Source of the DNA: Aurantiacibacter aquimixticola
GTDB taxonomy: Bacteria; Pseudomonadota; Alphaproteobacteria; Sphingomonadales; Sphingomonadaceae
Direction: 5' to 3'
Assembly (NCBI RefSeq): GCF_003605475.1
Contig: NZ_RAHX01000001.1
Span: 2,447,057 to 2,511,056 of the forward strand
Length of the DNA stretch: 64,000 nucleotides
Numbering within the stretch: position 1 is the first letter of the stretch; each line of letters begins with the position of its first letter. This document shows, piece by piece, positions 23,650 to 32,164 of the stretch. The notes beneath the pieces were generated by a model. The model searched no databases. It was not told the DNA's origin and saw only the letters and a list, made by a program, of their open reading frames with translations. The translations under genes and the position numbers were made by a program.

Positions 23650-26184
23650 ATGCGTAATTCGTTGCGGACGTTGTTGCTGGCGGCCACGGTCCTTTCGCCG
23701 GGCACCGCCCTGGCGCAGAGCGAGGATGTCGCGCTGCAGGATCCGGGCGCGACCGAAGGCATTCCCGAGATCGTCGTCACGGCTCGCAAGGTCGAGGAAT
23801 CGGTCAACGACGCTCCCGCCGCGATCACCGCCTTTTCCGGCGAGACGCTTCAGGATCGCGGCCTGATCGACATCAACGATATCGGTGCGCAGACCCCGGG
23901 GCTTTCCTTCAGCCAGGCTTTCGGACGCGATACGGACCGTCCGGTCATTCGCGGTCTCGGCAACGTCCTTGCGGGCGTGCAGTTCGGCGTCGAGTCAGGC
24001 GTTGCGATCTTCATCGACGGTGCGCTGTTCCGCGGCGATGTGCAGTCCCTCAATTTCGACGCGCTGGAGCGTGTGGAGATCGTGAAGGGGTCGCAATCCG
24101 CTCTGTACGGACGCAACACCTATTCCGGCGCTATCAATTTCATCACCCGCACTCCGGGCGACGAATTCGCCGGCACCATCCGCGCACGGGCCGCCGAGTT
24201 CGACGAATATATGGTGTCCGCCAGCGTCGAGTTTCCGATCATCGAGGATGGGCTCTCCGCCCGCGTCGACGGCCGGTATTACGAATATGGTGGACAGTAT
24301 CGCAATTCGTTGACGGACCGTCTGGTCGGCCAGGAGGAAAGCACCAACGTTGCGCTGACGCTTTATGCAACGCCGGGCGACAACCTGCAGTGGCGCACAC
24401 GAATTGCTTATGAAGAGCAGGATGACGGCACGCCCGCCCTGTTCCTGCAGGGTGCCGGTGAAAACAACTGCAGCCCAGGCTTTCGCAGCGCCAATTACCG
24501 CGGCTCCAGTTTCGCTTTCCCGTTCTGGCCAGTGACGCGGGCAAGCGACAATGAGAACCAGTACTTCTGCGGCGTGATCGAACCCGGCACGATCGCGCTC
24601 AACAACGACCCGGTGCCGACGCCATTCCGCACATCGCCTTTCGCGCCATTTACCGACACGGTGATCGACGGCACGGCGATCGACGGATATTACAAGAGCC
24701 GCTGGTTCGGTTCCACCGGGCTTGATGTCGAGCTCAACGACGATGGCTGGCTGCTGCAGGCCATCGGTGCCTATCGCAATGAGTTCTCGCGGACGGGCAC
24801 GGACTCCGATCACTCCGATGCGCTCGTATATTTCATCCTCAATCCGCTTTTCGGCCCGGCGGGCGGGGTTCCAAATCCGGATGTCGACAACCCTGCCTTT
24901 GCAAATACCAATGCCCGCCGCATCGAGGATCTGAGCGCGGATATCCGGCTGCTTTCCCCGACGGACAGGCGCATTCGCGGTCTGGTGGGTGCGTATTTCT
25001 ACGATTTCAGCCTCCGCAATCGCGAAGTCACTTTCGGCACCGGCCCCGATGGTGCGGTTTTCGGCGGGGACGGCACTTATGAAGAAACGATCCGCAACTA
25101 TTCGGCATACGCCCGGATCGAGGGCGACATCACCGATACGCTCACACTGGGCGTGGAGGGGCGGTATCTTTCAGAAGAGAAGACCCGCGCCGAATTCGAC
25201 GATCGCCCGATCGATTTCTTCTCCAGCGGGACGATTACGGATTTCGTGCCGCGCGTCACGCTCGACTGGCAGCCCGTACCCGAAACGCTCGTCTATGCGA
25301 TCTACACCGAGGGCAACAAACCTGGCGGAACGAATGGCTCTGCCGGCGCGGATATTGGACGCGAAGCCTATAAGTCCGAGACCCTGCGCGGCGGCGAGAT
25401 CGGCTTCAAGCAGACGCTGCTTGACGGCCGGATGCAGTTCAACGCCGCGGCCTTCTATAACGAGATCGATAATGTGCAGCTGACGACAGCCCTGCCGGTC
25501 GGTGGCGGCGCGCTGACTTCGGTCGCAACCAATCAGGGTAATGCCGAAGTTCTTGGTTTCGAAGCGGAGATCACCGCTCGCCCGGTCCAGCCGCTCACGC
25601 TTAGCGCCGGTGTCGCCTATACCGATGCGACCTTCACCGAAGGATGCGACGATTTCCAGTATGTGCTCAATTCAGGCGGCCTCGTGATCTCCGACGCCTC
25701 GAACCCGACGGCAGAGGAAGCGCCGCTGTGTTCGATCGCAGGCAATCGCCTGCCGCTCGGTTCACCCTGGCAGGCGAATGGCGCGATGGATTTCCGCACC
25801 GGTTTCGGTTCGGGCACGAACGAGGTGTTCGCCAATCTCAATGGCAGTTACGAGGCAAGCAAGTTCGTGCAGGTGCATAATCTGGCCGAAACGGGCGACA
25901 CCTTCCTCCTGAACGCTCGCGCTGGCGTGCAGCTCGGTCCGATCGAGCTTGCCGTGTTCGGTCGCAACCTGACAGATGAGGACACGATCCCGCTAGCCAC
26001 CCGGTGGTTCGATCTGCGTTATGGCATCGGCGTCACCGGTGTTCCGGGTGAGTTTGTGTCACCGGCCAATGGCGGCACAGCGGCGCCGGGCGATCCACTA
26101 GCCGATCGCTCCTTCCCGCGCGCTTTCTTCGGTGCATTGCGGAAGGGCCGCACTTTCGGGGTGGAAGCGAGCTTCCGTTTCTGA
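23650..26184 (+). CDS. TonB-dependent outer-membrane receptor 2
   Basis: An 844-residue receptor. The signal peptide MRNSLRTLLLAATVL... ends near ALAQ (residue 23); a TonB-box-like IPEIVVTARKVEE follows at about 36-48; the plug contains RPVIRGLGNVLAG and EIVKGSQSALYGRNTYSGAINF; the barrel ends in Phe-Arg-Phe. ATG 23650 is chosen because AGGGGA sits 7 bases in front and it begins the signal peptide; upstream in-frame ATGs at 23611 and 23623 would add a non-signal extension. Distinct from receptor 1 in length and barrel, so two substrates, two forms of one substrate, or a scavenging pair are possible. Controlled by box 4. Confidence 0.9.
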   Translation: MRNSLRTLLLAATVLSPGTALAQSEDVALQDPGATEGIPEIVVTARKVEESVNDAPAAITAFSGETLQDRGLIDINDIGAQTPGLSFSQAFGRDTDRPVIRGLGNVLAGVQFGVESGVAIFIDGALFRGDVQSLNFDALERVEIVKGSQSALYGRNTYSGAINFITRTPGDEFAGTIRARAAEFDEYMVSASVEFPIIEDGLSARVDGRYYEYGGQYRNSLTDRLVGQEESTNVALTLYATPGDNLQWRTRIAYEEQDDGTPALFLQGAGENNCSPGFRSANYRGSSFAFPFWPVTRASDNENQYFCGVIEPGTIALNNDPVPTPFRTSPFAPFTDTVIDGTAIDGYYKSRWFGSTGLDVELNDDGWLLQAIGAYRNEFSRTGTDSDHSDALVYFILNPLFGPAGGVPNPDVDNPAFANTNARRIEDLSADIRLLSPTDRRIRGLVGAYFYDFSLRNREVTFGTGPDGAVFGGDGTYEETIRNYSAYARIEGDITDTLTLGVEGRYLSEEKTRAEFDDRPIDFFSSGTITDFVPRVTLDWQPVPETLVYAIYTEGNKPGGTNGSAGADIGREAYKSETLRGGEIGFKQTLLDGRMQFNAAAFYNEIDNVQLTTALPVGGGALTSVATNQGNAEVLGFEAEITARPVQPLTLSAGVAYTDATFTEGCDDFQYVLNSGGLVISDASNPTAEEAPLCSIAGNRLPLGSPWQANGAMDFRTGFGSGTNEVFANLNGSYEASKFVQVHNLAETGDTFLLNARAGVQLGPIELAVFGRNLTDEDTIPLATRWFDLRYGIGVTGVPGEFVSPANGGTAAPGDPLADRSFPRAFFGALRKGRTFGVEASFRF

Positions 26185-26201
26185 TCTGCTTCGATGAATG
26201 C

Positions 26202-26234
26202 AAAAAAAGGCGGGAGCTTCGGCTTCCGCCCTTT
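26202..26234. terminator. bidirectional intrinsic terminator
   Basis: GGCGGGAGC and GCTTCCGCC form a 9-bp stem (one G-U) closed by a stable UUCG loop, with seven A on the left and a T run on the right. It can serve both receptor 2 (plus) and the convergent DUF1838 gene (minus). Confidence 0.85.
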
Positions 26235-26266
26235 TCGTGTGAGGTCAGCAGGTAAAGCCGCCGAGA

Positions 26267-27202
26267 TCAGTGCCCTGAATGCGCCGTGGTGTCATCGCCG
26301 CCCTCGGCAGCGCGGCGCTGGTCGGTGAGCAGCTTGAACTTTGTCCAGGTGGTCTCGTTCGGGCGCGTGTCGTCGAGCGGCGGGGCGCTTTCGTAGATCG
26401 GATAATTCTCACGAATCTCATCCTTCATGACATCGGGCAGTTCGTCGAAGCCGCCTTCCAGCTTGCTGCCCATGAAGTTGAATACCATCAGGCCCGGCCT
26501 TCCGCCCATTTCCATCCACGGCATCCATTGCGAAATGCGCACCCAGGAGACCATCGGATAGGCGACGGGGTGTGCGGCGGGATCGAACAATTCGTCGCGC
26601 GTCGCGGCAAAATCGAAAATCTCCATAGCGTGATACATGTTGCCGACAGAATCCTGGTAATCGCCGCCCAGCGGGTTGCGATAGAACAGCGGCACCTCGA
26701 ACGGCATGAAGACATAGTCGCCTTCCACCCGCATGCTGCCGAAGCGTCGAGCCGGATCGCCATTCTCGTCGCGCGCCCAGCTCGGGCCGTTATTCACCGG
26801 ATCGTTATGGACCTGCATCACGTCGACCGTTTCGCCGGTCCAGGGGTTGTCCCAGCGATCGACGACCTCGCCCGTCTGCGGGTCGAGATAGAGGAGGACT
26901 TCCCGGCTGACGATGCGATAGCCCGGGCCGCGCACGGGATCATCGTAGAACAGGCAGCGGCGCACGTTCATGCCTTCGCCGCGGAACAGCAGTCGGTCCC
27001 GTTCGCCCGGCACACGCGCGTAGATATTGCCGGAGAAGCCATACACGACTTCGTCGCCGTGCTCCGCACCGCACTGGACGCGCGCATTGATGCGGGCGTA
27101 ATCGTCCGGGTCGCTGGGATCGAGCATCTGCGCGGCAGAGGGTACCGATCCGATAACCAGAGCGGAGGCGGTGATCGCCAGTGAACCGAGCAAAGTCTTC
27201 AT
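26267..27202 (-). CDS. DUF1838 family exported protein
   Basis: A 311-residue protein with a signal peptide (MKTLLGSLAITASALVIG..., cleavage near SAAQ, residue 25) and the body of the DUF1838 family: VQCGAEHGDEVVYGFSGNIYARVPG, LDPQTGEVVDRWDNPWTGE, WMPWMEMGGRPGLMVFNFMGSKL. The family is common in sphingomonads and other degraders near catabolic genes, with no assigned function known to me. Start at ATG 27202 has AGGAG about 5 bases upstream; an ATG 18 bases earlier lacks one. Monocistronic, with box 5 located 29 bases before its start, so it is a member of the regulon and acts outside the cytosol. Confidence 0.82.
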   Translation of the reverse strand: MKTLLGSLAITASALVIGSVPSAAQMLDPSDPDDYARINARVQCGAEHGDEVVYGFSGNIYARVPGERDRLLFRGEGMNVRRCLFYDDPVRGPGYRIVSREVLLYLDPQTGEVVDRWDNPWTGETVDVMQVHNDPVNNGPSWARDENGDPARRFGSMRVEGDYVFMPFEVPLFYRNPLGGDYQDSVGNMYHAMEIFDFAATRDELFDPAAHPVAYPMVSWVRISQWMPWMEMGGRPGLMVFNFMGSKLEGGFDELPDVMKDEIRENYPIYESAPPLDDTRPNETTWTKFKLLTDQRRAAEGGDDTTAHSGH

Positions 27203-27231
27203 GATGTCTCCTATCCCCAATGCCGCGCCGG

Positions 27232-27247
27232 ATTTGTCCGGACAAAT
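27232..27247. promoter_or_regulatory. operator palindrome (box 5)
   Basis: Perfect ATTTGTCCGGACAAAT, extended to 18 bp of symmetry by flanking G and C. It is proximal to the DUF1838 gene (29 bases from its ATG). Centre-to-centre distance to box 6 is 39 bp. Confidence 0.87.
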
Positions 27248-27270
27248 CTACGGAATTGACTTGACTTTAG

Positions 27271-27286
27271 ATTTGTCCGGACAAAT
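27271..27286. promoter_or_regulatory. operator palindrome (box 6)
   Basis: Perfect ATTTGTCCGGACAAAT, 49 bases before the ATG of the CitE-like gene. TTGTCC inside the box is followed 16 bases later by TGTAAT (27295-27300), a weak candidate -35/-10 pair. Shares a 123-bp divergent region with box 5. Confidence 0.87.
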
Positions 27287-27335
27287 TGTGAAGCTGTAAT
27301 TCGGACCTTTCCGCCGCCGGAGCCTTTCTCAACAT

Positions 27336-28151
27336 ATGTTTGCCGCAAACAGCCTTCTTTTTGTGCCTGGCAGTCGACCGGATCGATACGCCAAGGCGCT
27401 GGCAGCAGGGGCAGGTCTCACGGTAATCGATCTCGAGGATGCGGTGGCGGAAGGCGACAAGGCCGACGCTCGACAATCGGCGCTGGAGGCTGTGGGCAAG
27501 GGCTTCGCGATGCGCATCAACGGCGTGCTGACCGATGCGGGAAAGGCGGACCTGGCCGCGCTCGCAAAAGCCGACAGAATGCCGCGGACGCTTCTTGTCC
27601 CGATGGTCGAAAGCGCGGATGAGATTGCCAAGGTCCATCGCGCGCTAGGCACGAAATGTCCCGACCTGATCCCGCTGATCGAAACGCCGCGCGGTCTTCG
27701 CCACGCGCTTGAAATCGCATCGGCAGACGGCGTGTCGGCGGTCTTTTTCGGCGGTGGTGATTTTTCCGCAGAGCTGGGCGTCGCATTGGCGTGGGAGCCG
27801 CTGCTTCTCGCCCGTCAGCAGCTCGTGCTAGCCTGCGCCGAAGCGGGCGTGCCGCTCATCGACGTGCCCTTCGTTCATCTCGACGACGAGGCAGGGCTGC
27901 GCGAAGAATGCGAGCGTGCCCGTGCTCTCGGTTTCGCGGGCAAGGCGGCCATTCACCCATCGCAGGTGGCGGTGATCGAAGAGGTCTTCACGCCTAGCGA
28001 CGACCAGCGCAACGAAGCTGTCGACGCTCTTCAGGCTTACGAGGATGCGGGGCGTCAGGCCGTCCGACACAAGGGCCGGATGCTGGAAGAGCCCTTGGTG
28101 AAACATTACCGCGCAGTGCTCGCGCGATGCGAAGGATCGATTAATGCGTGA
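27336..28151 (+). CDS. CitE-like (HpcH/HpaI family) acyl-CoA lyase
   Basis: A 271-residue TIM-barrel lyase of the citrate-lyase-beta/citramalyl-CoA/malyl-CoA lyase family. Seen: LLFVPGSRPDRYAKAL, DLEDAV (32-37), LIPLIETPRGLRHAL, VFFGGGDFSAELG (metal Asp/Glu region) and GFAGKAAIHPSQV. Members cleave 3-hydroxyacyl-CoAs such as citramalyl-CoA to pyruvate and acetyl-CoA, or malyl-CoA to glyoxylate and acetyl-CoA. First gene of a five-gene box-6 operon with MaoC, acyl-CoA dehydrogenase and two CoA-transferases, a grouping that recalls itaconate/citramalate degradation. Overlaps the MaoC gene by 8 bases. No clear Shine-Dalgarno precedes its ATG. Confidence 0.87.
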   Translation: MFAANSLLFVPGSRPDRYAKALAAGAGLTVIDLEDAVAEGDKADARQSALEAVGKGFAMRINGVLTDAGKADLAALAKADRMPRTLLVPMVESADEIAKVHRALGTKCPDLIPLIETPRGLRHALEIASADGVSAVFFGGGDFSAELGVALAWEPLLLARQQLVLACAEAGVPLIDVPFVHLDDEAGLREECERARALGFAGKAAIHPSQVAVIEEVFTPSDDQRNEAVDALQAYEDAGRQAVRHKGRMLEEPLVKHYRAVLARCEGSINA

Positions 28152-28653
28152 CGGTGTGATCGAAGTTTCGCCTGGCCGCTTCCGCGAAGTGCAGGGCCGC
28201 TATTTCGAGGATTTCGTCGAGGGGCATGTTTACGAACACCGCCCCGGCCGCACAATCACCGATGCCGACAATGTGTGGTTCACGCTGCTGACCATGAATA
28301 CGCATCCGGCGCATTTCGACTATGCTCTGGCTGAGAAGACCGAATTCGGAAAGCCGCTTGTGGTGAGCCCATTCACCATCGCGCTGATGACGGGCATGAG
28401 CGTATCCGACACGAGCGGCAAGGCGATCGCCAATCTCGGCTGGGACGAGGTTCGCATGACGCATCCGCTCTTCGTCGGCGACACGCTCTATTGCGAAAGT
28501 GAAGTGCTTGAAAAGCGCGAGAGCAAGAGCCGCCCCGAGCAGGGCATCGTGACATTCAAGACCACCGCGAAGAACCAGGACGGAGAAGTGTGTGCGCACT
28601 ACAAGCGCACCGTGCTCGTCTGGAAACGCGGCCACGGCAATCTCGACGATTGA
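28144..28653 (+). CDS. MaoC-type hot-dog hydratase
   Basis: A 169-residue hot-dog-fold enoyl-CoA hydratase/dehydratase. Seen: YFEDFVEGHVYEHRPGRTIT typical of the mesaconyl/itaconyl-CoA hydratase-like branch, then MNTHPAHFDYALAEKTEFG with the Asn/His catalytic region (Asn52, His57, Asp59), and a C-terminal strand. AAGGA precedes the ATG. Predicted to add water to an unsaturated dicarboxylic acyl-CoA (for example itaconyl-CoA or mesaconyl-CoA), giving the hydroxyacyl-CoA cleaved by the lyase encoded just upstream. The actual substrate is inferred from context only. Confidence 0.87.
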   Translation: MRDGVIEVSPGRFREVQGRYFEDFVEGHVYEHRPGRTITDADNVWFTLLTMNTHPAHFDYALAEKTEFGKPLVVSPFTIALMTGMSVSDTSGKAIANLGWDEVRMTHPLFVGDTLYCESEVLEKRESKSRPEQGIVTFKTTAKNQDGEVCAHYKRTVLVWKRGHGNLDD

Positions 28654-28664
28654 GGACCAGGCAA

Positions 28665-29855
28665 ATGGCAACCGCACCCGTGATGGACGACCAGATCCGC
28701 ACTATCGACGCCGATGAGGAGCAGGCCTTCATCGATGCGATCGACAAGTGGATGGAGCGATCCGTCATACCCGTCATCAAGCATCACGACCATAACGATG
28801 AATGGCCAGAAAAGCTGGTTCACGAAATGGCCGAACTCGGGCTGTTTGGGGCCACGATCGGCCAGGAATATGGCGGTCTGGGCTTGCCCGCGACCACCTA
28901 TGCCAAGATCGTGATGCGCATTTCCAGCCACTGGATGGCGATCACCGGCATCTTCAATTCGCACCTGATCATGGCCGCCGCGGTCGAGCGTTTCGGTACG
29001 CCGGAGCAGAAAGCAAAATGGCTGCCCAAATTCGCCACCGGTGAGATTCGCGGCGGCCTCGCGCTGACCGAGCCTAATGCAGGCAGCGACCTTCAAGCCA
29101 TCCGGACAGTCGCACGTAGGGATGGCGACGACTACGTGCTGAATGGCACCAAGACCTGGATTTCCAACGCGATCAATGGCGACTGTTTCGCCTTGATTGC
29201 CAAGACCGATCCCGATGCCGACCCGCGTTACAAGGGCATGAGCATGTTCCTCGTCGACAAGCGGGAGGGCAGCGGCCTGACGGTCGGCAAGAAGTTCGAC
29301 AAGCTCGGTTACAAGGCCATCGACAGCGCCGAACTGGTGATGGAGGACTATCGTGTCCCGGCGGACCAACTGATCGGCGGCGTCGAGGGGCAAGGTTTCT
29401 TCCAGGCGACTGGCGGTCTGGAGCTCGGTCGCATCAATGTCGCCGCGCGCGGGGTCGGCCTTGCCGAAGGCTCGCTGCGCCATGCGACCGAATATGCCCA
29501 GCAGCGCGAGACGATGGGCAAACCCATCGCGCATCACCAAGCGATCCAGCTCAAGATCGGCGAAATGGCAACCCGCGCGCGTGCGGCGCGGCTGCTCACG
29601 CTCGATGCCGCCGAAGCCTACGACAAGGGTGAGCGGTGCGATATGGAGGCGGGCATGGCCAAATATTTCGCATCCGAAGCGGCGGTGGAGAACAGTCAGG
29701 AGGCGATGCGCGTCTATGGCGGCTATTCCTATTCCAAGGAATACGACATCGAGCGCTATTACCGCGATAGCCTGCTGATGTGCATCGGAGAGGGGACGAA
29801 CGAATTGCAACGCATCATCATCGCCAAGCAGCACTTCAAAAAAAACGCGATCTGA
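28665..29855 (+). CDS. acyl-CoA dehydrogenase
   Basis: A 396-residue flavoprotein of the acyl-CoA dehydrogenase family: N-terminal helical domain (ELGLFGATIGQEYGGLGL), middle FAD-contact strand (LTEPNAGSDLQAIRT, LNGTKTWISNA) and C-terminal domain with catalytic Glu in CIGEGTNELQRIIIA. GAGGA is 8 bases before the ATG; 11 bases separate it from the MaoC gene. It would introduce a 2,3-double bond into a saturated acyl-CoA, supplying the MaoC hydratase. The branch looks closest to short-chain and glutaryl/benzylsuccinyl-type enzymes by eye, but I cannot specify it. Confidence 0.9.
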   Translation: MATAPVMDDQIRTIDADEEQAFIDAIDKWMERSVIPVIKHHDHNDEWPEKLVHEMAELGLFGATIGQEYGGLGLPATTYAKIVMRISSHWMAITGIFNSHLIMAAAVERFGTPEQKAKWLPKFATGEIRGGLALTEPNAGSDLQAIRTVARRDGDDYVLNGTKTWISNAINGDCFALIAKTDPDADPRYKGMSMFLVDKREGSGLTVGKKFDKLGYKAIDSAELVMEDYRVPADQLIGGVEGQGFFQATGGLELGRINVAARGVGLAEGSLRHATEYAQQRETMGKPIAHHQAIQLKIGEMATRARAARLLTLDAAEAYDKGERCDMEAGMAKYFASEAAVENSQEAMRVYGGYSYSKEYDIERYYRDSLLMCIGEGTNELQRIIIAKQHFKKNAI

Positions 29856-29866
29856 CGCGGCCGCGC

Positions 29867-31075
29867 GTGGGAGAGAACCTGCCCCTGACCGGCTTTCGCG
29901 TGCTGAGCGCCGAGCAATATGGCGCGGGGCCATATGGCACCATGCATCTCGCCCAGATGGGGGCGGACGTGATCAAGATCGAGCCGCCGCACAAAAACGG
30001 TAAAAGTGGGGGCGATACGGCCCGAGCAGTCGGCCCGCATTTCCTGCGCGATGGCGAAAGCCTCTACTTTCAGAGCTTCAATTATAACAAGCGCTCGCTC
30101 ACCCTGGACCTGCGCAGCGAAAAGGGTCAGGCGATCTTCCGCCGTTTGGCCAAGGACAGCCACGCCGTTGCCAACAATATGCGCGGTGACCTGCCGGAAA
30201 AACTTGGCCTGACTTATGCTGCGCTGCGAGAGGTCAATCCCGCCATCGTCTGCGCGCATCTTTCCGCCTATGGCCGCGACAATGCGCGCGCCAAATGGCC
30301 GGGCTACGACTATTTGATGCAGGCCGAGGCGGGGTATTGCCAGATCACCGGAGAGCCGGGCGGAGAGCCGCAACGCATGGGCCTTTCCATGGTCGATTTC
30401 ATGACCGGCACCATCATGACGATAGGCCTGCTTGCTGCGCTGCTCGATGCGCAGCGCAGCGGACGTGGCCGCGATGTCGACACAGACCTCTACTCGGCCG
30501 GCTTGCATCAGACCTCCTACCCGGCACTGTGGTACATGAACGAAGGCGACGAGACCGAGCGGACGCCGCGTTCCGCCCACCCGACCGCCACGCCGAGCCA
30601 GATGTTCAAGGCGCAAGACGGCTGGATGTTCGTCATGTGCCAGCTGCCCAAATTCTGGGATATTCTGTGCGAGCGCATTGGAAGGACGGATCTGCTGGAG
30701 GACGAGCGGTTCACGTCTAATGCGGACAGGCTAGCGAACAGGGCCGTGCTGACGGAATTGCTCGATGCGCATTTCCAGACGCAGCCGATGGCGCATTGGC
30801 AGGAATTGCTCGGCGGCCATGTTCCAGTCGCGCCGGTTTACGAGCTGGGCGATGCGCTCGACAATCCGTGGGCCGAAACCGTCGGAATGCGCCAGACGAT
30901 TGCGCATCCGGATCGCGCTCGGATGGAAACGCTGGCCAGCCCGATCCGGATCGATGGCGAGAGGCCGCAAAACCGCGCTGCCCCGCTGCTGGGCGCAGAC
31001 ACGGATGCCATCTTGGCAGAGGCGGGCTACGGCGATCACGAAATCGTGGCGTTGCATGCCGAAGGCGTGGTCTGA
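29867..31075 (+). CDS. family III CoA-transferase (CaiB/BaiF)
   Basis: A 402-residue family III CoA-transferase: GFRVLSAEQYGAGPYGTMHLAQMGADVIKIEPP at the N-terminus, NYNKRSLTLDLRSEKG, and catalytic-Asp region WPGYDYLMQAEAGYCQITG. The start is assigned to GTG 29867, 11 bases after the acyl-CoA dehydrogenase stop; there is no good ribosome site, and a longer in-frame extension to 29780 would overlap the dehydrogenase gene. Followed after 4 bases by a second family III enzyme; the two may form a heteromer or act on two different acids. Role: activates a carboxylic acid with CoA taken from, for example, succinyl-CoA. Confidence 0.83.
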   Translation: MGENLPLTGFRVLSAEQYGAGPYGTMHLAQMGADVIKIEPPHKNGKSGGDTARAVGPHFLRDGESLYFQSFNYNKRSLTLDLRSEKGQAIFRRLAKDSHAVANNMRGDLPEKLGLTYAALREVNPAIVCAHLSAYGRDNARAKWPGYDYLMQAEAGYCQITGEPGGEPQRMGLSMVDFMTGTIMTIGLLAALLDAQRSGRGRDVDTDLYSAGLHQTSYPALWYMNEGDETERTPRSAHPTATPSQMFKAQDGWMFVMCQLPKFWDILCERIGRTDLLEDERFTSNADRLANRAVLTELLDAHFQTQPMAHWQELLGGHVPVAPVYELGDALDNPWAETVGMRQTIAHPDRARMETLASPIRIDGERPQNRAAPLLGADTDAILAEAGYGDHEIVALHAEGVV

Positions 31076-31079
31076 GCCG

Positions 31080-32159
31080 ATGGGCAAGCTGACCGGCACC
31101 ACTGTCCTCGACCTGTCGCTGTTCCTGCCGGGGCCGATGATGACGCGTCTGATGGCGGACCAGGGCGCGCGGGTCATCAAGGTCGAGCCGCCCGGTGGTG
31201 ATCCGGCGCGGGCGATGGAGCCATTCGAAGGCGGCCATTCGGTGTGGTTCGCCAATTGCAATCGCGGCAAGGAAAGCCGGGCGCTCGATCTGAAGTCCGA
31301 TGAGGGCAAGCTCGCTCTGCGCGAATTGATCGGAGAGGCGGACGTCTTCGTCGAAGGCTTCCGTCCGGGCGTGATGAAACGGCTCGGTTTCGATTACGAA
31401 GCGGTGCGCGCAATCAATCCGCGCATCATCTATTGCTCGATCTCGGCCTTCGGGCAGGAAGGCGCGCTCGCACATCATCCTGCGCACGACATGGCGGTGC
31501 AGGCATTGACCGGGCACATGTCGCTGAACGATGCGCCCGACGGCAGGCCCGTCGTGCCCGGCGTGCCGAGCGCCGACATGGCCGCCAGCCTCACCGCGCT
31601 CTCTGCCGTGCTAATGGCGCTCATCGGGCGCGACCAAACGGGGGAAGGCGATTATATCGATTGCGCCATGTTCGACAGCCTGCTGCCGTGGATCACCCAT
31701 GTCGCAGGCGATGCCATCGCGGGCGGACAAGCGCCGGTAAGCGCGCGGCAGCGTTCTACCGGGGGCGCAGCGCTTTACCAGGTTTACACTACCTCCGACG
31801 ATCGGCACATCGTCCTCGCTGGCCGCGAGCCCAAGTTCGCGGTCAATCTACTAACGGCGCTGGGGCGGCAGGACCTGATCGATGACGCCGAACGTCCTGC
31901 GGGCGAGCAAGGGGAACTGATCGCCTTCTTGCGCGCGACGTTCGCGACCCGGTCGCGCGACGCCTGGGTCGAATGGTTCGCCGAAAAGGATATCGCCTTC
32001 GCGCCGGTCCTCGACTGTCGCGAAGCGTTAGACCAGCCCCATATCGCCGAGCGTGAATTGCTGGTGGAAGGGCCGGAAGGCGGTCATCTGATTGCCCCTC
32101 CGATCCGCTTTGCGAGCGAGGACTGGCGGCCGGCAACGGTGCCGGAGCTCGGCGAATGA
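31080..32159 (+). CDS. family III CoA-transferase (CaiB/BaiF)
   Basis: A 359-residue, slightly short member of the same family: VLDLSLFLPGPMMTRLMADQGARVIKVEPPGGDP, NRGKESRALDLKSDEG, FRPGVMKRLGFDYEA and the catalytic Asp in HHPAHDMAVQALTGHMSL. Distinct in sequence from the preceding transferase, so not a recent duplicate. Last gene of the box-6 operon; only 5 bases separate its stop from the stop of the convergent GntR regulator, with no terminator. Together with the lyase and hydratase of the operon it forms a complete activation-hydration-cleavage module. Confidence 0.87.
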   Translation: MGKLTGTTVLDLSLFLPGPMMTRLMADQGARVIKVEPPGGDPARAMEPFEGGHSVWFANCNRGKESRALDLKSDEGKLALRELIGEADVFVEGFRPGVMKRLGFDYEAVRAINPRIIYCSISAFGQEGALAHHPAHDMAVQALTGHMSLNDAPDGRPVVPGVPSADMAASLTALSAVLMALIGRDQTGEGDYIDCAMFDSLLPWITHVAGDAIAGGQAPVSARQRSTGGAALYQVYTTSDDRHIVLAGREPKFAVNLLTALGRQDLIDDAERPAGEQGELIAFLRATFATRSRDAWVEWFAEKDIAFAPVLDCREALDQPHIAERELLVEGPEGGHLIAPPIRFASEDWRPATVPELGE

Positions 32160-32164
32160 ACGCG

